Source: Enterobacter cloacae subsp. cloacae ATCC 13047 (lineage in GTDB: Bacteria; Pseudomonadota; Gammaproteobacteria; Enterobacterales; Enterobacteriaceae). From it: a stretch of DNA of 64,000 bases. This document shows, in pieces, positions 16,285-26,433 of this stretch. The position numbers and the translations under genes are program-made. The notes below the pieces were generated by a model. That model saw only the letters and a program-made list of their open reading frames with translations. It did not search any database and had not been told where the DNA came from. The stretch covers positions 496,001-560,000 of the forward strand of contig NC_014121.1 in NCBI RefSeq assembly GCF_000025565.1. Reading direction: 5' to 3'. How positions within the stretch are numbered: position 1 is the stretch's first letter; each line of letters begins with the position of its first letter.

Positions 16285-16971
16285 ATGAAAAGCGTCATCA
16301 ACCACGAAAAAGCCTTTCTCTCACTCTTCAGCCAGACTGCACGGTACCATCACCGGCATCAGGTATTTGAAGACTTTGTCAGCTGCAGTGTGATCGCACT
16401 GCAGAACAGCCTTCAGTTCTGTGACAAACGGGAAGAAAAGTACATGCGTATTGTCGGCCGTTACGAAAAAACGGACATCTCCCGTATGGCGCAGCTACTG
16501 GCCCATGTGACCAACGGGCTGGATGAGACGCCCGGCGATTTTCTTGGCCGCGTTTTTATGCAGCTTGAACTGGGTGATAAATACCGTGGTCAGTTTTTCA
16601 CGCCGTGGAATATCGGTCTGATGATGGCCAGAATGCAGCTCGGTAACGTCGAAGATAATTTTAGGGACAAGCCGTTTATCACGCTTTCCGAACCTGCCTG
16701 CGGCGCCGGCTGTATGGCTCTGGCATTTGCCTTTGTTCTGCGTGAGGCTGGCTATTCTCCTCACCGGTATCTGTGGGTCTCTGCTCAGGATATCGATCCG
16801 CTGGCGGCCGGTATGGCGTATATCCAGCTTTCGCTGTCTGGTGTGCCGGGGGAGGTGGTGATCGGCAACTCACTAAACGATGAGCGCCGGCGAATACTTC
16901 ACACGCCCGCGCATTACATGGGGAACTGGAGTTTCCTGCTGCAGACGAGAATGAATGCAGCCGTTGCATGA
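16285..16971 (+). CDS. N6-adenine methylase-like protein, motif IV not found
   Basis: A 228-residue protein of the small DNA-methylase type common on F-like plasmids and conjugative elements. The SAM-binding motif I is EPACGAGCMALAF at about residue 135, followed by AQDIDPLAAGMAYIQLSLSG, which matches N6-adenine methylases. The catalytic (N/D)PPY/F motif is not found; after VIGNSL the protein ends within 30 residues. It may thus be a non-catalytic or shortened member. Ribosome binding site GAAGGGAG supports 16285. It closes the plus-strand block, with a strong terminator behind it. Confidence 0.7.
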   Translation: MKSVINHEKAFLSLFSQTARYHHRHQVFEDFVSCSVIALQNSLQFCDKREEKYMRIVGRYEKTDISRMAQLLAHVTNGLDETPGDFLGRVFMQLELGDKYRGQFFTPWNIGLMMARMQLGNVEDNFRDKPFITLSEPACGAGCMALAFAFVLREAGYSPHRYLWVSAQDIDPLAAGMAYIQLSLSGVPGEVVIGNSLNDERRRILHTPAHYMGNWSFLLQTRMNAAVA

Positions 16972-16986
16972 AAGCTCATACTGAAC

Positions 16987-17014
16987 AAAAGGCCACGAAT
17001 CATTGTGGCCTTTT
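16987..17014. terminator. Bidirectional Rho-independent terminator
   Basis: AAAAGGCCAC, an 8-base loop, GTGGCCTTTT. The A and T runs allow it to end both the methylase-like gene and the convergent membrane-protein gene. Confidence 0.85.
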
Positions 17015-17018
17015 CTTT

Positions 17019-17432
17019 TCACATATCTGAAAAGTTATCGAAGATTCCGGATAAAAAAACGAGGATTAATGGGATAATATAGCTGCCAAGAAAACCAAGA
17101 CGAAAAAAGTCAACGTAATTGTCGGTGAATGGTTTCGTATCCCACATTACGAATGCATCCAGAGTTGCTACACATGCCACTAAAATATAGCCAGCAACGG
17201 GACTGAATAGCTTCATAAGAAGTACAGGCCATTTTTCAGCATTCTCACACAAATAGAGCGCAAACCCAGATATCCATACAAATGTTAACAGGATAGTAAC
17301 CCGCCAGCTTATGTATTCCGGCGGGAATATATTTCTTTTCATCATGACATACCAAAATAGTAACTCCGTGCCATATATGGCTAATGGGATCGCAAGTAAA
17401 AATAATCTTGAAAATCTGATGTTAATTTTCAT
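17019..17432 (-). CDS. Membrane protein of unknown function
   Basis: A 137-residue protein with four hydrophobic segments (about residues 7-27, 42-60, 74-92 and 108-130) joined by short loops. No family recognised. It lies 11 bases after the stop of a 55-residue gene, with the spacer holding AAAAGGCTACAG as a ribosome binding site, and is the last gene of a minus-strand operon that includes an HNH nuclease. Its role in that operon is unknown; membrane partners of nucleases occur in some defence or conflict systems, but there is no direct evidence here. Confidence 0.6.
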   Translation of the reverse strand: MKINIRFSRLFLLAIPLAIYGTELLFWYVMMKRNIFPPEYISWRVTILLTFVWISGFALYLCENAEKWPVLLMKLFSPVAGYILVACVATLDAFVMWDTKPFTDNYVDFFRLGFLGSYIIPLILVFLSGIFDNFSDM

Positions 17433-17443
17433 TCTGTAGCCTT

Positions 17444-17611
17444 TTAACCCAGGTCATCGTAGAACGGGTCTACAATATAAGAACCATGCTTACCGGCGAC
17501 GGCTCCTGGTTTTGTCTGTAAAGCAAAAATAAATATTCGCAGCGGGATTTCTCTTCTCAGCAGAAGTCTGGTCAGCCTGAAGGTATAAATAAGGTGGTGG
17601 TAATACTTCAT
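17444..17611 (-). CDS. Small protein, 55 residues
   Basis: The ATG at 17609-17611 overlaps the native stop of the HNH gene (ATGA), and the frame ends in TAA at 17444-17446. The product is basic in its first half (RLTRLLLRREIPLR) and ends with IVDPFYDDLG. No family recognised. The overlap and the short distance to the next gene support its being real. The IS2-like insertion lies 36 bases upstream, in the last codons of the HNH gene, so this gene may now be read from an IS-borne start or not at all. Confidence 0.5.
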   Translation of the reverse strand: MKYYHHLIYTFRLTRLLLRREIPLRIFIFALQTKPGAVAGKHGSYIVDPFYDDLG

Positions 17612-17683
17612 ACCTGTATTTTCGCCTCCTGCTGTTGATAGTGTTCTGATCTTGACCCGCCATCTCCGGACAGCTTTTGTATC

Positions 17684-18565
17684 TTAAGTTAACGATGTCC
17701 GCTGCCGCCGATATTCCCTCGGGGAGTGATATCCCAGCGCGCTGTGCGGGTGGTTTTCATTGTAATGTGTGAACGCTGCTGCAAGGTTTCGCAGGGCTGT
17801 TCTCACATCTGGTTTTGGCATGAACGCGATATAGTCTTCCTTCATCGTCTTCACGAACCGTTCGGCCATGCCATTGCTCTGCGGGCTGCTCACCGCTGTT
17901 GTACACGGCTCCAGATTCAGCTCTCTGGCGAACCTCCGCGTTTCATGCGCGGTATATGCTGAACCGTTATCCGTCAGCCATTGAACCGGTGTGGTCGGCA
18001 GCCCGTCGCCGAAGCGCTTTTCCACCGACCTCAGCATCACATCCTGCACCGTCGAACTGTCGTAGCCTCCTGTGCTCGCTGCCCAGTCTATGGCTTCTCT
18101 GTCGCAGCAGTCCAGCGCGAACGTGACCCGCAGCTTCTCACCGTTGTCGCAGCCGAACTCGAAGCCATCTGAACACCAGCGCATATCGCTTTCTGCCACC
18201 GCGATTTTGCCCTTATGTTCACGCTTCGACCGCTCTGGTTTGTCATGCAGTAACAGCAGATTATGCTCGCTCATAAGCCGGTAAAGCCGTTTGGCGTTCA
18301 CGGGGGGCAGTCCCTCTGTACGACGTTGCGTACGCAGGATGCCCCACACACGGCGATAGCCGTAACTGGGCATATCGCTGATGATATCGAGGATCTCTGA
18401 CAGTATTTCAGCGTCTGCTTCGTCATCACGCCGGTTACAGCGCCTGTCCTGCCAGTCGGCAGAACGGTTAATTCGCAGTGACAGCTGCGCACGCGACACG
18501 CCCATGGTGCGGCTGACCAGGGCTATTCCCCGTCCTTTGGCAACAAGGGCGCGTGCGCTATCCAT
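17684..18565 (-). CDS. IS2-group transposase OrfB
   Basis: A 293-residue protein similar to IS2 InsD. It has the DDE core: [15 protein letters not shown] and the Glu region [16 protein letters not shown], then HPHSALGY and a C-terminal SPREYRRQR. It overlaps OrfA by 43 bases in a different frame, and the active OrfAB transposase is made by frameshifting in this group. Complete, no internal stop. Confidence 0.9.
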   Translation of the reverse strand: MDSARALVAKGRGIALVSRTMGVSRAQLSLRINRSADWQDRRCNRRDDEADAEILSEILDIISDMPSYGYRRVWGILRTQRRTEGLPPVNAKRLYRLMSEHNLLLLHDKPERSKREHKGKIAVAESDMRWCSDGFEFGCDNGEKLRVTFALDCCDREAIDWAASTGGYDSSTVQDVMLRSVEKRFGDGLPTTPVQWLTDNGSAYTAHETRRFARELNLEPCTTAVSSPQSNGMAERFVKTMKEDYIAFMPKPDVRTALRNLAAAFTHYNENHPHSALGYHSPREYRRQRTSLT

Positions 18566-18918
18566 TTTCGCGACTGAGCGTACTCCACGGCTTCTTTCAG
18601 GATCTCAACTTCCATCGTCTTCTTGCCCAGCAGGCGCTGAAGCTCCCGGACCTGCTTCAGAGCAGCAGTAAGCTCAGAAGCTGGAACAACTTCTTCCCCG
18701 GCCGCAACGGCGGTGAGGCTGCCTTCCTGATATTGCTTCTTCCACTTAAACAGCAGGCTGGGCTGGATGCCATGCAGGCGGGCGACATGGGAGACATTCA
18801 TGCCCGGCTCCATCGTCTGCTGGATAATGGCGATCTTCTCCTGAGGAGTTTTACGTTTACGGACTTCTTGCCCTAACAGGATCCCGGTCATCTCAAAATT
18901 GGCGTTAGTGTTAGACAT
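18523..18918 (-). CDS. IS2-group OrfA, DNA-binding subunit
   Basis: A 131-residue protein close to IS2 InsC: a helix-turn-helix (EKIAIIQQ, then [22 protein letters not shown]) and a leucine-zipper-like region ([21 protein letters not shown]). It binds the IS ends and acts as a repressor on its own, and provides the N-terminus of OrfAB after frameshifting. Intact. Confidence 0.9.
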   Translation of the reverse strand: MSNTNANFEMTGILLGQEVRKRKTPQEKIAIIQQTMEPGMNVSHVARLHGIQPSLLFKWKKQYQEGSLTAVAAGEEVVPASELTAALKQVRELQRLLGKKTMEVEILKEAVEYAQSRKWIAHAPLLPKDGE

Positions 18919-19488
18919 ATATTCAAGCCTATCTCTTATCTGGAGATACAGCTACTGTCTGGAGTTTCAGGGGGCTACATCATGTTCAAACCAGAACACC
19001 ACCGGCTTATCGACGATCTCTACCAGGCCAAAGCGCTCTGCGGTGCGGAAATTGACGCTATATGTTCGGGCGCGCTCTACCTGCTGGCTGATTTCTTTTC
19101 TCATTCCTTCAACGCTAAATGCCCCCTTGAACAGGTTGCACGGTGCGCAGGCGGGAAACAGGTTTTCTATTGTGTGCAGATCTGGATGCAAGACTTTACC
19201 AGTGTTTCTGGCAACATGCGTTACTCCGCTTCCAACTGGTGCCAGCACATATTCAAAATCGCGGCGCACAGGTTCAACGTGATCTGCATGCCAGCCTTTT
19301 TCAGGGAGAAAGCAGCCACAATACGCACAGCGCCCGCCGAACTTCATGCGCAGCTCTGCCCGCTGCGCTTTTGTGATTTTGTTCTTTGGCCTGGAGAAAC
19401 GACCGTCCGGAACTTCCGCTTTAGGCAGGTGCTTCGGCAAATCAGGCAGTTCAATCATCATGCCTTCACGATTTTTAACCTGAAGTGG

Positions 19489-20658
<1,170 letters not shown>

Positions 20659-21447
20659 TATGACACCTGTGTTGTTCTGAGGTGAGCATATCACCTCTGT
20701 TCAGGTGGCCAAATTCAGTAAACCACTTCAACCCTGGGCATACCTGTTCCCCCATTTCCAGATTGAGATTGATGCCAGCGGCAGACAGTACGAAATCGCC
20801 GAAATCCGTGGTGAAGCTGATGCGCCCCGAACGTCGTAATAACCCGATTTTTTCAAGCCGTTTCACCTGTTCTTTCTCAAGGTCATGGCCACCTGATTCC
20901 GGGTCATCACAGCACTCAGCAAAGCGGTTCAGCGCTGTAATATCATCGTCAGAAACGAATGATCGCCACGGCTCCGTATTAATGCTCACCGTGCGAGTTT
21001 TCAGAATGGTGTCTGCGATTTGAGAATACTCAGAGCGACGTTGTTCGTTGTACTGTAAACGTGCATGCCATCCCATCAGGTAAAATGCATAGAATGTCCC
21101 GTTCTCCCCGGTTTTCCAGTGTTCAGTAGGGAGGTCTTTCTTGATTGCACGCCATGCCCACTCCCGGCAGTAGTCTGCGTCAGTGGTCTCTTTGAAGTCG
21201 AACGGCGCAACCGGGCGGGCTTCTAGATCGGCGATGCGTTGGCGCAGTTGAGAATTATCGGTTTTGTCAGCTTCGCGCCCTGCAAGCAGCGATGCGATGA
21301 TGTTTAATTCGTCGTTATTCACTAATGCCATAAACTCACTGGTGGCATTATCCCATGCAGTCAGCGCTTCATAATTTGTGGGATTGTTTCGGTGATCTGC
21401 GAATGTTGAAAGGTATTTCTTCGCCGCCAGTGTCAACATGTCGTTAT

Positions 21448-21927
21448 TCATACTGCATCGCCTTTTCTGTAGGTTATGATTTTGATATCGAGAGTTTTGC
21501 TGTACGGGTTGATTTCAATCGCACGGGTCATCGCCTCCAGGCTGAGTGATGGAGTAAGTCCACCGATACCGCTTCCCAGTAAAGGAAAAGCAACAGAGTG
21601 AAATCCCTTCACGGCGGCGAGGTTCAGGGCCGCATCTGTGCAGCAATGGACGATTGATTCCGAGCTGCACCAGAACATATTCAGTGCGGCTGCATGAATG
21701 ATGGGTGTTTTAAGTTTACCGCCATCAGTCAGGCAGACCGTTCCCGGGCGCATCACACCTGTTCGGGCGAGTTGTCGGAACGGCTCCGGCCCTGCCAGCT
21801 GTTTCAGTCTGCCGGAGACCCCCTTAGGCCAGAGCAGCCACCAGGGTATAAAATTCATATTCCAGGCATTGATCAGACAATCAGCTTCCTGTTCGAAGAG
21901 ATCACCTGGCAGGACGGTAAGTGTCAT
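21448..21927 (-). CDS. Macro-domain protein
   Basis: A 159-residue single macro domain: VLPGDLFEQEADCLINAWNM at the N-terminus (strand and the Asn of the ADP-ribose pocket), then GTVCLTDGG, IIHAAALNMFW, and VAFPLLGSGIGGL, the glycine-rich loop that holds the phosphates. Macro domains bind ADP-ribose and some remove it from proteins or DNA. The gene overlaps its upstream and downstream neighbours by ATGA on both sides, so it belongs to a tight operon with a coiled-coil protein and an HNH nuclease. Whether it is an antitoxin-type ADP-ribosylhydrolase, as in DarG, is open; no DarT partner is visible. Confidence 0.85.
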   Translation of the reverse strand: MTLTVLPGDLFEQEADCLINAWNMNFIPWWLLWPKGVSGRLKQLAGPEPFRQLARTGVMRPGTVCLTDGGKLKTPIIHAAALNMFWCSSESIVHCCTDAALNLAAVKGFHSVAFPLLGSGIGGLTPSLSLEAMTRAIEINPYSKTLDIKIITYRKGDAV

Positions 21928-22577
21928 TCTTCATCTCCGTCAGGATATATTACTGCACCGGGAAGACTTTCCGGCTCAGGGACGATATCGGTATCGGAAA
22001 TGCTTTGCAGATAGCGCAGCGCTTCTTCTGCTGTTGAGAATTCAGTAATGTTGCTGCGACTCATATAGCTGTCAGTGGTAATTCCGTATTTTCCCGTTCC
22101 TGTATTAAAAACGAAGTTGTGGCAACAATTGTCAGTCGGGACGTTATAGACAATCATTGTTTTTTCGTTATTGTGGTCGGTCCGCAAATATTGCATAACG
22201 AATTCAACCATGCGGATATTTTGATACAGTTCGTGTTCTGATGTTGTGGTAAAACCAACAGAGAAGGCGCCCTGATTAGTATGGCAATTATACATCCCGC
22301 CCGCGTGAAGGCCTTTTTCCCTGACCCATTTTTCTTTGTATTCATACATTGCCGGTGAGGGATTAACGAGGTCAAAAATAACCTGCCAGTTCGGTATATC
22401 TCCCCATGACGCAATCAGCAGTTCGTCACGTTCATTTTGCAGCTGAGCAAGGTTATCCTCTGCAATTTCAAGATTGCGTTCCGCACGTTTAACGGAGCGC
22501 TCCCGGCGTGCCACAATATTCTGCGCTTCTGCAATCCGTTCGTGGATGGCATTGAGTTGTGTCTGTAACTGAACCAT
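21924..22577 (-). CDS. Unknown protein with an N-terminal coiled coil
   Basis: A 217-residue protein. Residues about 1-55 form a coiled coil (LQTQLNAIHERIAEAQN, EIAEDNLAQLQNERDEL). The remainder is globular with many aromatic residues (GAFSVGFTTTSEHELYQN, YNVPTDNCCHNFVF) and an acidic end. No family recognised. The stop overlaps the macro-domain start (ATGA), and a lipoprotein gene lies 15 bases upstream, so all are likely in one transcript. The C-terminal EPESLPGAVIYPDGDEE tail is unusual in composition. Confidence 0.65.
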   Translation of the reverse strand: MVQLQTQLNAIHERIAEAQNIVARRERSVKRAERNLEIAEDNLAQLQNERDELLIASWGDIPNWQVIFDLVNPSPAMYEYKEKWVREKGLHAGGMYNCHTNQGAFSVGFTTTSEHELYQNIRMVEFVMQYLRTDHNNEKTMIVYNVPTDNCCHNFVFNTGTGKYGITTDSYMSRSNITEFSTAEEALRYLQSISDTDIVPEPESLPGAVIYPDGDEE

Positions 22578-22592
22578 GATGTGACCTCTTAT

Positions 22593-23129
22593 TTATTTGA
22601 GAGAGCCGCTAGCGACATCCGGGATCTGCTTCCACAAACGTGATGTCCAGGTTTTTTTAAGATGCTCCGGATTGGAAGATATATAGGTTGCTGTAATAAA
22701 GCTCTCTTTACTGTTCCCCCGAACATCGAGCGTCAGGCGGTCATTTTCGGCCCAGTTCCGGCTCATGCGATAGTAGTTGCCCGGCTGCGCCTCCCAACTG
22801 GTGCCTTCTGAGATCGCCGATGCTGACCAGCCTGCATTTCCCTGACCGCTGTTATGTGCAGCAGCGACATCAATGTCCGATACAAACCCGTAATGCTGTT
22901 TCAGACGCATGGCTACAGTTTCAGCTGGAATCGGTATAGGGCCATAAAACTGGCCGACGTAATTACGTTGGTTCGGTTCAGCACTGTTTTGTGTCTGCTG
23001 CTGACTCACAGGGTTGATAAGCGATGTCAGCCTGCTGAGGCTGAGGTCGTTTAAGGGGGAACTGCCGCTACAGCCGGTCAGCGTTAATAAAAGAGTCGTC
23101 AGAGAGACAACGGAGAACATTTTTATCAT
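22593..23129 (-). CDS. Lipoprotein of unknown function
   Basis: A 178-residue protein with a lipoprotein signal peptide (VSLTTLLLTLTGCSGSS, Cys at residue 20). Ser after the Cys predicts sorting to the outer membrane. The mature part has YGPIPIPAETVAMRLKQHYG and a C-terminal region with TLDVRGNSKESFITATYISS, which resemble lipoproteins of conjugative elements but cannot be named. It follows the TraF-like gene by 72 bases and precedes the coiled-coil gene by 15, so it may link transfer functions with the macro-domain operon. Confidence 0.7.
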   Translation of the reverse strand: MIKMFSVVSLTTLLLTLTGCSGSSPLNDLSLSRLTSLINPVSQQQTQNSAEPNQRNYVGQFYGPIPIPAETVAMRLKQHYGFVSDIDVAAAHNSGQGNAGWSASAISEGTSWEAQPGNYYRMSRNWAENDRLTLDVRGNSKESFITATYISSNPEHLKKTWTSRLWKQIPDVASGSLK

Positions 23130-23201
23130 GGTATTACCCTTTTGACGTCTTCAGGAAGTGAAATCCCGGGGCTTATCCTCTGTTGCCCCGGTCTTGTTGA
23201 A

Positions 23202-24419
23202 TCAGAAGGTGAACTGCATCTGGGCGACTGCACCGTAGGTACGATCGGTGCCGGCAATGCCCGTGATGTCCAGATGGACCACATCAAAAGGCGAGAAACC
23301 GAGCCCGGCCGTGAAGGCGGAGCCATCGTTCGAAATGATGTTCTGGCGGTAACCTGCACGAACCTGCATCCAGCTCCACGCATTCAGCTCGACGCCAGCG
23401 CTTGCAAACTGACGCTTTTTGTCGGTATCGAAACGGCTGGCTTCAGTCAGGTCGACATCGAGCGCCGTTGTGATAAAACCGCTGTGCCATGCAGCTCCGG
23501 CCGTAGCCTGCGGCTTAACTTTGAATGTCCCGGTCGAGCCATTTACCGGTTTGGTCTCAACGGAACGGGGAATGACGTTCAGGACTGCCAGACCCAGAGT
23601 CCAGTTGTCAGTCAGATCCGTTGCCAGTCCCAGGTCAGCGTTAAAACCCGTTTTTGTGTTGCGGTAATCGCCGGAATGGATATCGCTCTTATCGAAATCG
23701 CGAACGGAGACATTGTAGTTAAACAGGTCAATACGCTGATATTTCGGGGTGATGCCCAGGGACCATCTCTGACCGGCAGTTTCAAACTCATGTGCCATTG
23801 CTACCCCGACATCGGTGATAACGGCTGCACGGCCATAAGCTTTCGAGGTCAGGGAATTCTTGTCTACAGCGGATGGAGGGATGTCGCCATCAGCCACCTT
23901 ATCGAGATAATCCAGGTCATGGTCACTGACTTTACCCTCAACAGACACTGTCCCCCAGGACTTCACGACTACCGCAAAAGGCAGGGTCTGATTTGGCACG
24001 GTTGCCACTACAGAGGCACCGACCTGACCATTGGCATGAGTATCTTTCAGATCCTGCAGTTTATTTTTAAGTGCCGCTGCGCTTTCGCTGACACCGGACT
24101 GGCTGTCGGCGGCTGCATCAAAACGGTCCCACAGGTCTTTCACATCATCCGCTTTGTCCACCGTGTTATCGGGATCAGAGACTTGCGCGCCGACAGACGG
24201 CAGCACCAGGCTGAAATAATCGGTTGGTCCAAAATGCGTCAACAGCGCCGGGTTGGACAGCGCCGCGGTACCGTAGTGTGCTGATGCCACGCCGGTGCCC
24301 CCCATTGCGTCCCCCCGTGCTTCCATCCAGCCTGTGGCTGCATAGACTGACGGCACCGCAGAAACCAGCAGGGCAACAGAAATGCAGCGTGTAATCATTG
24401 AAACTGAAGCTTTCATCAT
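23202..24419 (-). CDS. TraF-like conjugal transfer protein (TraF_2 family)
   Basis: A 405-residue protein with a Sec signal peptide (about residues 1-27, ending VYA). The mature part starts ATGWMEARGDAMGGTGVASA and ends with an outer-membrane beta-barrel pattern and a terminal Phe (AVAQMQFTF), as in the TraF_2 family, which resembles FadL-type barrels. It is annotated as a conjugal transfer protein in many elements, but its precise role is not established. It is distinct from the thioredoxin-like F-plasmid TraF. Start at 24419 or the next ATG at 24416; AAGGAAAT precedes. Confidence 0.75.
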   Translation of the reverse strand: MMKASVSMITRCISVALLVSAVPSVYAATGWMEARGDAMGGTGVASAHYGTAALSNPALLTHFGPTDYFSLVLPSVGAQVSDPDNTVDKADDVKDLWDRFDAAADSQSGVSESAAALKNKLQDLKDTHANGQVGASVVATVPNQTLPFAVVVKSWGTVSVEGKVSDHDLDYLDKVADGDIPPSAVDKNSLTSKAYGRAAVITDVGVAMAHEFETAGQRWSLGITPKYQRIDLFNYNVSVRDFDKSDIHSGDYRNTKTGFNADLGLATDLTDNWTLGLAVLNVIPRSVETKPVNGSTGTFKVKPQATAGAAWHSGFITTALDVDLTEASRFDTDKKRQFASAGVELNAWSWMQVRAGYRQNIISNDGSAFTAGLGFSPFDVVHLDITGIAGTDRTYGAVAQMQFTF

Positions 24420-24504
24420 TTATTTCCTTTTCTCATTTATGGTGTTTAAGGCAAAAGAATCCCCTGACGCTGGCGCGCCAGTTAAAACGGGCTATTCAGT
24501 GAAT

Positions 24505-25494
24505 TCAGATGGAACGGGTTGAAATAATGTCTTCCGCTATCTTTCTCCATTCATCATTTATAAAATTATCCGGATTAAGGAAAGGCTCCCTTTCTTCAGT
24601 GCTCCAGATCCTTTGGGTATATTTTCCGTGAGAATCGTGGAAGGGTTTTTGTATTTCCCTTAATGCTGCCGGCGGAAGTACTTCCCCGGATATCATTGAA
24701 TCCAGAATGTTCCCTGAATCAATAAAGGTATCGACAAGGGAGAGGACTTCGGCTTTAAACAGCAATCCGCACAGGGCCAGGAATAAAGTAAATTGTTTCC
24801 CTGACTCACCGGATACTGAACAACGGCCAGCACATTCCACAACACGGAACCTTGTGTCGTTAATGGTTGTGTACCGGCGAATAAACAGGAAAATATCATC
24901 CTGCTCTTTTTTTCGAATAAAAAAGAGATCCGGCCGGGCGATAAAATCTTCCGGATTGATTTCCTGAATTCTGCACGTTAATAACCGGGATGCATCGAGC
25001 CAGTCAGGAAATACGGTAATCCGGACCGGAGGGACGATTTTGCCCGAGAGCCACCCGGTACTGACATAAAACCATTCAGACAATTTTTCCAGCAGGGGCG
25101 GGGTCATGTAACCGAGCGTTCTTTCCCGGTTTTCCAGCACACCCAGGCTCATGTTCCAGTCCGCAAGCAGATGGGCCACCTCCGGAGATGACAGATTGTA
25201 TTCGTCCATCAACAGCCAGAAACGTTCAGGGATGCGGGTAACGGCGGCCTGATGCGGTGTGAGGGTTTCACGCATGACGCCTTCAATCATAATATTCACG
25301 AGAGCCGCAGCCGAGATACCCAGACGACCTGACATGAGGATGATAAAATCCCCCACAGCAGGTTTGAAACGGATGGCCATCGGGTTACCGGATGTTTTCT
25401 TTCCGTCGGACATTGCGGCGGTCAGCTGCAGCAATTCGTCGTCCCGTTCAAGGGCGATCCTTGCCAGCAGGGATGTCATATTCAGATGCTTCAT
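24505..25494 (-). CDS. Unknown protein, 329 residues
   Basis: A soluble protein with no recognised domain. The part PAVGDFIILMSGRLGISAAALVNIMIEGV (given here in its key residues GDFIILMSGRLG) and SSPEVAHLLADWN suggest helix-turn-helix-like helices, so a regulatory or DNA-binding role is possible but unproven. Two direct repeats lie 50 and 131 bases upstream of its start. It is on the same strand as the TraF-like gene, with an 85-base gap. Codon use is like the surrounding transfer-type genes. Confidence 0.6.
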   Translation of the reverse strand: MKHLNMTSLLARIALERDDELLQLTAAMSDGKKTSGNPMAIRFKPAVGDFIILMSGRLGISAAALVNIMIEGVMRETLTPHQAAVTRIPERFWLLMDEYNLSSPEVAHLLADWNMSLGVLENRERTLGYMTPPLLEKLSEWFYVSTGWLSGKIVPPVRITVFPDWLDASRLLTCRIQEINPEDFIARPDLFFIRKKEQDDIFLFIRRYTTINDTRFRVVECAGRCSVSGESGKQFTLFLALCGLLFKAEVLSLVDTFIDSGNILDSMISGEVLPPAALREIQKPFHDSHGKYTQRIWSTEEREPFLNPDNFINDEWRKIAEDIISTRSI

Positions 25495-25543
25495 AAAAAG
25501 TCCTGGTGTTGGCTAACAGTCTAATTTTCATCGGTTTATTTAT

Positions 25544-25640
25544 ATGTATCCGGTGTGAATACGTTACGCCGCGAAAATGCGGATGTATAACGGATAAAAT
25601 CGATCGTTCAGATCGAATACATGCATGTATCCAGTGTGAA
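25544..25640. repeat. Pair of 16-bp direct repeats
   Basis: ATGTATCCGGTGTGAA at 25544-25559 and ATGTATCCAGTGTGAA at 25625-25640 differ at one base. They lie 81 bases apart in the short gap upstream of the gene at 25494 and may be protein-binding sites. Confidence 0.65.
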
Positions 25641-25668
25641 ACGGCGCGCAGACTGTTGACAGGGGAAA

Positions 25669-26229
25669 TTATTTTTCCGTGTTTAAAGATTTTCGCCGGA
25701 GGACCAGCACGGGCCAGTCCCTGCGGAAGTCCGTGCGCCAGCGCCACTGCCGGAAAAGGATTTCGAGCTGCATCAGTGCTCTTTTCCAGGGAGTAAAAGG
25801 AATCTGATAAATACGGCTGCGGACCGTGAGTCCATATTCCGTGGTGTGGGCCAGTAGCCTGCGGGCACGTATACCGGTCAGCAGGTGCGATGAGATGATA
25901 ACGGTGCGGTGTGTTTCCAGTGCCTGACAGGTTGAGGCGTTCACGTTCTGCCAGAACAGACAGACACGCGACGGCGTCAGGTCGGTGGTGGGCTGCCAGG
26001 GGGCCAGGTGAACCCATGCCCGCTTTCCGTGCTGGCTTATCAGCGTCATCTTCGGCCTGAAACGACGCTCTGCCCATGCGAGCGGGCGCAGCAGGAAGGG
26101 GAGGCCGGACAGCAGCACCCAGACCAGATAAAAACCGGAGCAGGGAACGCCGCCGGTGATCTCCAGACCCATCACGCCGGACAAACCCAGCCATAGCAGG
26201 AAAAAAGAAAAAACACAGGCTTGCTGCAT
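25669..26229 (-). CDS. Membrane-anchored protein of unknown function
   Basis: A 186-residue protein with two hydrophobic segments at the N-terminus (about residues 3-20 and 30-50) and a basic cytoplasmic part (WKRALMQLEILFRQWRWR). Start 26229 is the ATG with GGGAG seven bases upstream; the frame continues upstream without a better site. No family recognised. It is divergent from the TraI-like gene and may belong to the transfer region, like the small inner-membrane proteins found near TraI in such elements. Confidence 0.5.
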   Translation of the reverse strand: MQQACVFSFFLLWLGLSGVMGLEITGGVPCSGFYLVWVLLSGLPFLLRPLAWAERRFRPKMTLISQHGKRAWVHLAPWQPTTDLTPSRVCLFWQNVNASTCQALETHRTVIISSHLLTGIRARRLLAHTTEYGLTVRSRIYQIPFTPWKRALMQLEILFRQWRWRTDFRRDWPVLVLRRKSLNTEK

Positions 26230-26433
26230 GAACAGACTCCCGATAACGGTGTTAACAGAGGCGTGCAGGAGAGCACTCCTCCTCTGGTCCCGGCACCCTG
26301 AAAATCTGAAACCACTTCTGAATATTTTCACAAGCAGGATTTCTGTCAGGGGCGGTTCAGGGTTTCCGGTTGCAATTATCAGGGGGGCTTTTAGCGTAGC
26401 GTCATTTTCAGCAGGCATATTCCGGCGGAGGTG

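Larger units (their letters stand above)
17647..18982 (-). mobile_element. IS2-like insertion sequence (IS3 family)
   Basis: 1336 bp. Imperfect inverted repeats start TGATCTTGACCC at 17647 and, on the other strand, TGATGTAGCCCC at 18982, both followed by CTCCRGACA. The 5-bp duplication TGTTC lies at 17642-17646 and 18983-18987. Gene layout and proteins match the IS2 group. Confidence 0.92.
17608..19461 (-). pseudogene. HNH endonuclease gene, cut by an IS2-like element
   Basis: The main part (19461 to 18983) encodes a protein with an HNH nuclease fold: two zinc-knuckle cysteine pairs (CAYC, CAPC) around WHADHVEPV and ENLFPACAPCN. An IS2-like element with a 5-bp duplication sits after VVFWFEH. 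Removing it restores the last ten residues (YQQQEAKIQV) and a TGA at 17608-17610 that overlaps the next ATG. The present protein is 164 residues, with a short IS-derived tail; the nuclease core is intact, so it may still be active. It is related to phage accessory HNH proteins. Two ATGs (19461, 19458) are possible. Confidence 0.8.

Noticed and set aside
23142..24284. Plus-strand frame of 380 codons opposite the TraF-like gene
   Set aside because: Antisense shadow; the minus strand has a signal peptide, barrel pattern and family match.
25448..26194. Alternative minus-strand frame overlapping the membrane-protein gene
   Set aside because: Rich in Arg, Pro and His with no start signal; the other frame has membrane segments and a ribosome binding site.
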